A DNA stretch of 9,480 nt from Phytoactinopolyspora endophytica (GTDB taxonomy: Bacteria > Actinomycetota > Actinomycetes > Jiangellales > Jiangellaceae), in NCBI RefSeq assembly GCF_004138495.1, contig NZ_ML142876.1, forward strand, positions 1-9,480, read 5' to 3'. Position numbers and translations under genes: made by a program. Shown one piece after another: positions 5,819 to 9,480 of the stretch (position 1 is the first letter of the stretch; every line of letters begins with the position of its first letter). The notes beneath the pieces were generated by a model, which saw only the letters and a program-made list of their open reading frames with translations, searched no databases and was not told where the DNA came from.

Positions 5819-6976
5819 CTAACGAGGCTCCCCCGCGCGTTCGAGGTCTCGTGCGATCACCAGGCGTTGAATCTGGTTGGTGCCTTCGAAGATCTGCATC
5901 ACCTTGGCCTCCCGGAAGTAGCGCTCCACCGGGAAATCACGGGTGTATCCCGCCCCGCCCAGAACCTGTACGGCGTCGGTCGTGACCTTCATGGCGTTGT
6001 CCGTGGCGACCAGCTTGGCGACACTGGCCTGGCGCCGGTACGCGAGACGGGCATCGCGCCGCCTGGCGGCGGTCAGGTACAGCGCTCGGGACGCCTCCAC
6101 GGCAGCGACCATGTCGGCGAGCACGAAGCCCAGCCCTTGGTGAGCGATGATCGGCTGCCCGAACTGCTCGCGCTCCCTGGCATACCCCACAGCGGCGTCG
6201 AGCGCGGCCTGGGCAAGCCCGGTGGCGACGGCCGAGATCCCCAGGCGGCCCGAGTCGAGGGCCTGCAACGCGATTCCGAAGCCCGCACCTTCCTCGCCGA
6301 CACAGTTCTCGGCGGGCACCCGTGCCTGGTCGAAGTGCACGACGGTGGTGGGAGAGCCATTGAGGCCCATCTTCTTCTCGGCAGCACCGAACGACAGCCC
6401 TTCGACATCGCCCGGAACCAGGAAGCACGTGATCCCCTGCGTCCCGTCGTCGCTGGTGCGCGCAAAGACGGTATAGAAGTCCGCGTGGCCTCCGTGGGTG
6501 ATCCACGCTTTGGTGCCGCTGAGCACATAGCAGTCACCGTCGCGTACGGCGCGAGTCGTCAACGCCGCGGCATCGGACCCGGCATGTGGCTCGGAGAGGC
6601 AGTAGGCACCGAGCAGCTCCCCACCCACCATCTCGGGAAGCCATTGCTTACGTTGTTCCGTCGTGCCGTGAGCGGCCAGGGGCAAGCACGACAGCGTATG
6701 CACGCTCACGCTGAGCGCCACCGTAGCCCAGCGTGCGGCCAGCTCCTCCACTACCTGCAAGTACACCTCGTACGGCTGACCACCGCCGCCGACGTCTTCG
6801 TCGTAGGGGAGACCGAGCAGGCCCGAACGCCCGAGAAGGCGCAATGCGTCGCGAGGGTACTCGGCCGCAGCTTCGGCCGCGTCGGATCGCGGGGCCAGCT
6901 CCGCGTCGGCGATGTCACGGACAAGGGCCAGCAGGTCACCGGCCTCCGGGGTCGGCAGCATGCGTTCTGCGGGCAC
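5819..6976 (-). CDS. Acyl-CoA dehydrogenase family protein
   Basis: A 385-residue flavoenzyme of the size of short/medium-chain acyl-CoA dehydrogenases, expected to oxidise acyl-CoA thioesters to the 2,3-enoyl form and pass electrons to ETF in fatty-acid or branched-chain amino-acid breakdown. The helical N-terminal part precedes the FAD and substrate stretch AYCLSEPHAGSD and KAWITHGGHADFY in the middle beta domain. The C-terminal helical domain holds YAREREQFGQPI, the QVLGGAGYTRDFPVERYFR segment and IFEGTNQIQR, whose Glu364 is the expected catalytic base. All key residues are present. Chain-length preference cannot be told. The GTG at 6976 is preferred because GGAGGT lies 9 bases before it. 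An upstream ATG at 7018 would give 399 residues, but its GGAGG touches the codon directly. There is no ETF or thiolase gene beside it. Confidence 0.92.
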   Translation of the reverse strand: MPAERMLPTPEAGDLLALVRDIADAELAPRSDAAEAAAEYPRDALRLLGRSGLLGLPYDEDVGGGGQPYEVYLQVVEELAARWATVALSVSVHTLSCLPLAAHGTTEQRKQWLPEMVGGELLGAYCLSEPHAGSDAAALTTRAVRDGDCYVLSGTKAWITHGGHADFYTVFARTSDDGTQGITCFLVPGDVEGLSFGAAEKKMGLNGSPTTVVHFDQARVPAENCVGEEGAGFGIALQALDSGRLGISAVATGLAQAALDAAVGYAREREQFGQPIIAHQGLGFVLADMVAAVEASRALYLTAARRRDARLAYRRQASVAKLVATDNAMKVTTDAVQVLGGAGYTRDFPVERYFREAKVMQIFEGTNQIQRLVIARDLERAGEPR

Positions 6977-6985
6977 GTCGAAAGC

Positions 6986-6991
6986 ACCTCC
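6986..6991 (-). promoter_or_regulatory. Ribosome binding site choosing a GTG start
   Basis: GGAGGT on the minus strand lies 9 bases before the GTG at 6976 of the acyl-CoA dehydrogenase gene. It supports that start over the ATG at 7018. Confidence 0.6.
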
Positions 6992-7066
6992 ACGGCTCTC
7001 GCACGGGTCGGAGATCATCCTCCGCGCGGTGGTCGTCGGCTGCCTCCAGGACGCCGTGAACGGGTG

Positions 7067-7080
7067 GTGACCCGGGTCAC
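7067..7080. promoter_or_regulatory. Perfect 14-bp palindrome, candidate operator
   Basis: GTGACCCGGGTCAC is fully self-complementary. It sits between the rlmB stop (7105) and the acyl-CoA dehydrogenase start, about 90 bases upstream of the latter's GTG. A TetR-type acyl-CoA-responsive regulator would commonly bind such a site, but no regulator gene is in view and no named consensus is matched. Confidence 0.45.
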
Positions 7081-7104
7081 ACGGCGAACAGCGGCAGCGT
7101 CAGC

Positions 7105-8073
7105 TTACCGCCTGGCGCGAGAAATCTCGTACAGGGCCACCCCGGCGGCGACTCCCGCGTTCAGTGACTCGATGCTCCGTGCGATGGGTATCCGAACGAC
7201 GAGGTCACACGCCTCGGACACAATTCGGGACATGCCCGCCCCCTCAGAGCCGATGACCAGACACAGCGGCTCGGTGATGGCTTCGGCGTCACTGATCTCG
7301 AGTTCCCCATCGCCGTCCAGTCCGACGACGAAGAGCCCCGCTTCCTGATAGGCACGCAGCTGGCGAGCCAGGTTGGTGGCACGCGCCACCGGAAGGCGCG
7401 CCGCCGCTCCAGCGGACGTCTTCCATGCGCCGGCGGTCATGCCCGCGCTGCGGCGTTCCGGAATCACCACCCCGTGTGCGCCGAAAGCAGCCGCCGACCG
7501 CACCACGGCGCCGAGATTCCGGGGGTCTGTCACGCCGTCGAGCGCCACCACCAACGGCGGTTCACCCGCCTTATGAGCTCTGGCGAGGACGTCATCCGGA
7601 TGGGCATAGTCGTAGGGCGGCAGAGTCAGCGCCACCCCCTGGTGCACTGCGCCCCCGGTGACCCGGTCCAGCTCGGACCTCGGAGCCTCCAGCACGGAGA
7701 CTCCGCGGTCGGCAGCGGTCCGCAGTACTTCCCGGACCCGGTCGTCACTGTCGATCCGCTCGGCGACGTACAGCGCCTTGACCGGAACTTCGGCCCGCAA
7801 CGCCTCGACCACCGAGTTGCGACCGGCGACGGTCTCCGTGGCGCCAGGCCGCCCGGTCTCCGCCGCTCCTGAGCGGCGCGACGTCGAAGCCTCTGCCTGT
7901 TTGCGTTTCGCGGCCGCCCGCCTGGACGCCGGGTGCCCTGTGCGCTCTTCGGCTCGCGGCGTCGGACCCTTACCTTCGAGCCCGCGGCGACGTTGCCCGC
8001 CGGACCCTACCTGCATGCCCTTCTTGGTTCCGGGCTTGCGCATCGCGCCGCGCCGTCGGGAGTTACCCGCCAT
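7105..8073 (-). CDS. rlmB: 23S rRNA (guanosine-2'-O)-methyltransferase RlmB-like, SpoU family
   Basis: A 322-residue SPOUT-class RNA methyltransferase that uses SAM. RlmB methylates the 2'-OH of G2251 (E. coli numbering) in the ribosomal P-loop. The first 80 or so residues are a disordered Arg/Lys-rich tail, as common in actinobacteria. A SpoU substrate-binding domain starts at [11 protein letters not shown] (82-92). The trefoil-knot catalytic domain carries motif 1 [10 protein letters not shown] (Asn186, Arg192), motif 2 IGSEGAGM (274-281, Glu277) and motif 3 [17 protein letters not shown] (Ser303, Asn305). The ATG at 8073 has AGGAGG 8 bases upstream; the in-frame ATG at 8154 lies inside cysS. 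The start overlaps the end of cysS by 11 bases, implying coupled translation. A close paralogue such as tRNA 2'-O-methyltransferase cannot be fully excluded, but the cysS linkage supports RlmB; in Mycobacterium tuberculosis Rv3580c-Rv3579c has the same order. Confidence 0.9.
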   Translation of the reverse strand: MAGNSRRRGAMRKPGTKKGMQVGSGGQRRRGLEGKGPTPRAEERTGHPASRRAAAKRKQAEASTSRRSGAAETGRPGATETVAGRNSVVEALRAEVPVKALYVAERIDSDDRVREVLRTAADRGVSVLEAPRSELDRVTGGAVHQGVALTLPPYDYAHPDDVLARAHKAGEPPLVVALDGVTDPRNLGAVVRSAAAFGAHGVVIPERRSAGMTAGAWKTSAGAAARLPVARATNLARQLRAYQEAGLFVVGLDGDGELEISDAEAITEPLCLVIGSEGAGMSRIVSEACDLVVRIPIARSIESLNAGVAAGVALYEISRARR

Positions 8074-9480
8074 CGGTCTTGCCTCCTGGATCAGGACTAC
8101 GTTCGCTGTCAATGCTGGTGTCCGCCAAGTCCCAGCGAGTGCCGGACGGTCCATCCTCCACGTGGATCCCCAACGAGTTCAGCCGGTCGCGGATCGCGTC
8201 GGCGGCCGCGAAGTCTTTGCGCTTGCGCGCCTCTTGCCGCTGGTCCAACAGCGTCCTGACCAGTCCGTCCACGAGGTCGCGGAGCCGGTCTCCGGCGCTG
8301 CCGACCGAGTCGAGGCCTACCCATGGATCGGCGAGCGGGTCCAGCCCCAGCACGCCCAGCATGGCGCGCACGCTCGACAGGTTCGCCGCCAACTCCTCGT
8401 ACATCTCGGCAGCCAGCAGGTTGTTGCCCTCGCGCACCGCGTCGAAAAGGACCGCGAGCGCCTGCGGGACCGACAGATCATCGTCCATCGCCTCGGCGAA
8501 CGCCGGTGGCACCGCGCCGCCGGGGACGACGTCGGGCACCGCCTCGGACGCCCGTGTCACATAGCCTTCCAGTCTCCGGTACGCGGCGCCGTCTGCGGCC
8601 ATCGACTCCTCGGAGAAGTCGATGGCGCTGCGGTAGTGCGCTGCCAGCAGGTAGTAGCGGAGCTCGATCGGGCGCAGCCTACGGACCACGTCCGACACGA
8701 GCAACGAGTTCCCGAGCGACTTGCTCATCTTCTCGCCGGCCAGGGTCACCCAGGCGTTGTGCATCCAGTACCGGGCGAACGGCTGCCCGGCCGCGCGGGA
8801 CTGGGCGAGCTCGTTCTCGTGGTGTGGAAACTGGAGGTCGATCCCACCTCCGTGGATGTCGAACTCCTCGCCGAGGTACTTCGCGGCCATGGCCGAGCAT
8901 TCCAGGTGCCAGCCGGGCCGGCCACGGCCGAACGGCGTCGGCCAGGACGCGGTCTCCGGCTCGCCGGGCTTGTGTCCCTTCCAGAGCGCGAAGTCCCGCG
9001 GATCACGCTTGGCGCGCTCGTCACAGTCCGTCGCCGGCGCCATGTCATCGATCTTCTGGCCGGACAGCTGGCCATACGAGGGCCAGGAACGGACGTCGAA
9101 GTACACGTCGCCGGAACCGTCGCCGGCCGGATACGCATGTCCGTTCTTGATCAGCGTCTGCATCAGCTCGACCATCTCGGTGATGTGCCCCGTCGCCCGG
9201 GGCTGGTAGGTGGCGGGTGTGCATCCGAGAACCTCGTAGGCCGCATCGAGCGCCCGCTCGTTCTCATACGCCCACGCCCACCACGGGCGCCCCGCCGCTC
9301 CGGACTTGTCGAGGATCTTGTCGTCGATGTCGGTAATGTTGGCGACGATGGTGACCTCGAGCCCGTTGTACTCGAACCACCGCCGCAGAACATCGAACAC
9401 GACCTCCTTGCGGATATGCCCGATGTGCGGCGGACCCTGTACGGTCAGACCACAGTGATAGATACCCACCTTGCCCGGGT
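8063..9480 (-). CDS. cysS: Cysteinyl-tRNA synthetase, 5' end outside the window
   Basis: A class I aminoacyl-tRNA synthetase that charges tRNA-Cys, monomeric and zinc-dependent. Seen in order: GIYHCG with the first zinc ligand Cys (codon 9452-9454); the HIGH motif in PPHIGH (9416-9427); zinc ligands Cys in GWHLECS (8897-8899) and His/Glu in HHENE (from 8824); KMSKS in [10 protein letters not shown] (8717-8731); then the helical DALR-type region and a basic helix [21 protein letters not shown] near the C-terminus. The spacing matches the E. coli ligands C28, C209, H234 and E238, so about 22-26 residues are missing beyond the right edge. The GTG at 9469 is an internal Val, not the start, because the frame stays open to 9480. 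It ends in TAA overlapping rlmB by 11 bases. In actinobacteria ispD/ispF often lie just upstream, which would be expected past the edge. Confidence 0.95.
   Translation of the reverse strand, partial: PGKVGIYHCGLTVQGPPHIGHIRKEVVFDVLRRWFEYNGLEVTIVANITDIDDKILDKSGAAGRPWWAWAYENERALDAAYEVLGCTPATYQPRATGHITEMVELMQTLIKNGHAYPAGDGSGDVYFDVRSWPSYGQLSGQKIDDMAPATDCDERAKRDPRDFALWKGHKPGEPETASWPTPFGRGRPGWHLECSAMAAKYLGEEFDIHGGGIDLQFPHHENELAQSRAAGQPFARYWMHNAWVTLAGEKMSKSLGNSLLVSDVVRRLRPIELRYYLLAAHYRSAIDFSEESMAADGAAYRRLEGYVTRASEAVPDVVPGGAVPPAFAEAMDDDLSVPQALAVLFDAVREGNNLLAAEMYEELAANLSSVRAMLGVLGLDPLADPWVGLDSVGSAGDRLRDLVDGLVRTLLDQRQEARKRKDFAAADAIRDRLNSLGIHVEDGPSGTRWDLADTSIDSERSPDPGGKTDGG
8082..8087 (-). promoter_or_regulatory. 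Shine-Dalgarno of rlmB inside the end of cysS
   Basis: AGGAGG on the minus strand, 8 bases before the rlmB ATG. It lies within the last codons of cysS, so ribosomes finishing cysS end next to the rlmB start. Confidence 0.85.

Noticed and set aside
5867..7348. 493-codon open frame on the plus strand
   Set aside because: Antisense to the acyl-CoA dehydrogenase and rlmB genes, both with intact catalytic motifs; its translation shows no family motif and only the skewed composition of an opposite-strand frame.
9467..9469. GTG as the start codon of cysS
   Set aside because: The conserved CysS N-terminus normally extends about 22-26 residues before GIYHCG, and the frame is still open at the window edge, so this is an internal Val.

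Overview
The window is high-GC DNA (estimated by eye). The gene set is typical of an actinomycete (Actinomycetota): an orphan MsiK/UgpC-type sugar-import ATPase, a DUF4032 protein, a cysS-rlmB pair with the Arg/Lys-rich RlmB tail common in this phylum, a CBS-pair protein, a Dabb-fold protein and an LPXTG surface protein. No genus can be named from the sequence. Nothing looks like a prophage, transposon, CRISPR array, rRNA or tRNA. This is mainly ordinary chromosomal housekeeping and nutrient-uptake territory.

Layout, left to right. Positions 1-237 hold no gene, but contain a UUCG-loop hairpin (42-63) and a short inverted repeat. A 99-residue Dabb (stress-responsive alpha/beta barrel) gene (238-537, +) faces a 12-helix MFS permease (556-1872, -) across 18 bases. 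Next is a two-CBS-domain protein (1962-2399, -). It is divergent from the sugar ABC ATPase gene (2733-3857, +), and the 333-base region between them is the richest regulatory stretch in the window. The ATPase gene ends in an 18-bp-stem terminator and is followed by the DUF4032 kinase-like gene (3931-5199, +), then a small secreted LPNTG-anchored protein (5360-5800, +). The right third is all on the minus strand: an acyl-CoA dehydrogenase (5819-6976), rlmB (7105-8073) and cysS (8063 to the right edge, 5' end missing). cysS and rlmB overlap by 11 bases and form a translation-related unit.

How the genes fit together. The ATPase has no permease or binding protein beside it, as expected of the shared MsiK-type ATPase that energises several carbohydrate importers. 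Its neighbour DUF4032 retains residues matching the Lys, catalytic Asp, Asn and metal-binding Asp of kinase folds. cysS and rlmB supply Cys-tRNA and a ribosomal 2'-O-methyl mark. The remaining genes look independent.

Points most worth following: (i) the ATPase leader, with a palindrome over a plausible -10, three consecutive hairpins, and a hairpin loop complementary to the bases overlapping the Shine-Dalgarno; (ii) DUF4032 as a possible active kinase; (iii) the domainless LPNTG protein; (iv) a 14-bp perfect palindrome upstream of the acyl-CoA dehydrogenase. I did not see an unmistakable new multi-gene system.
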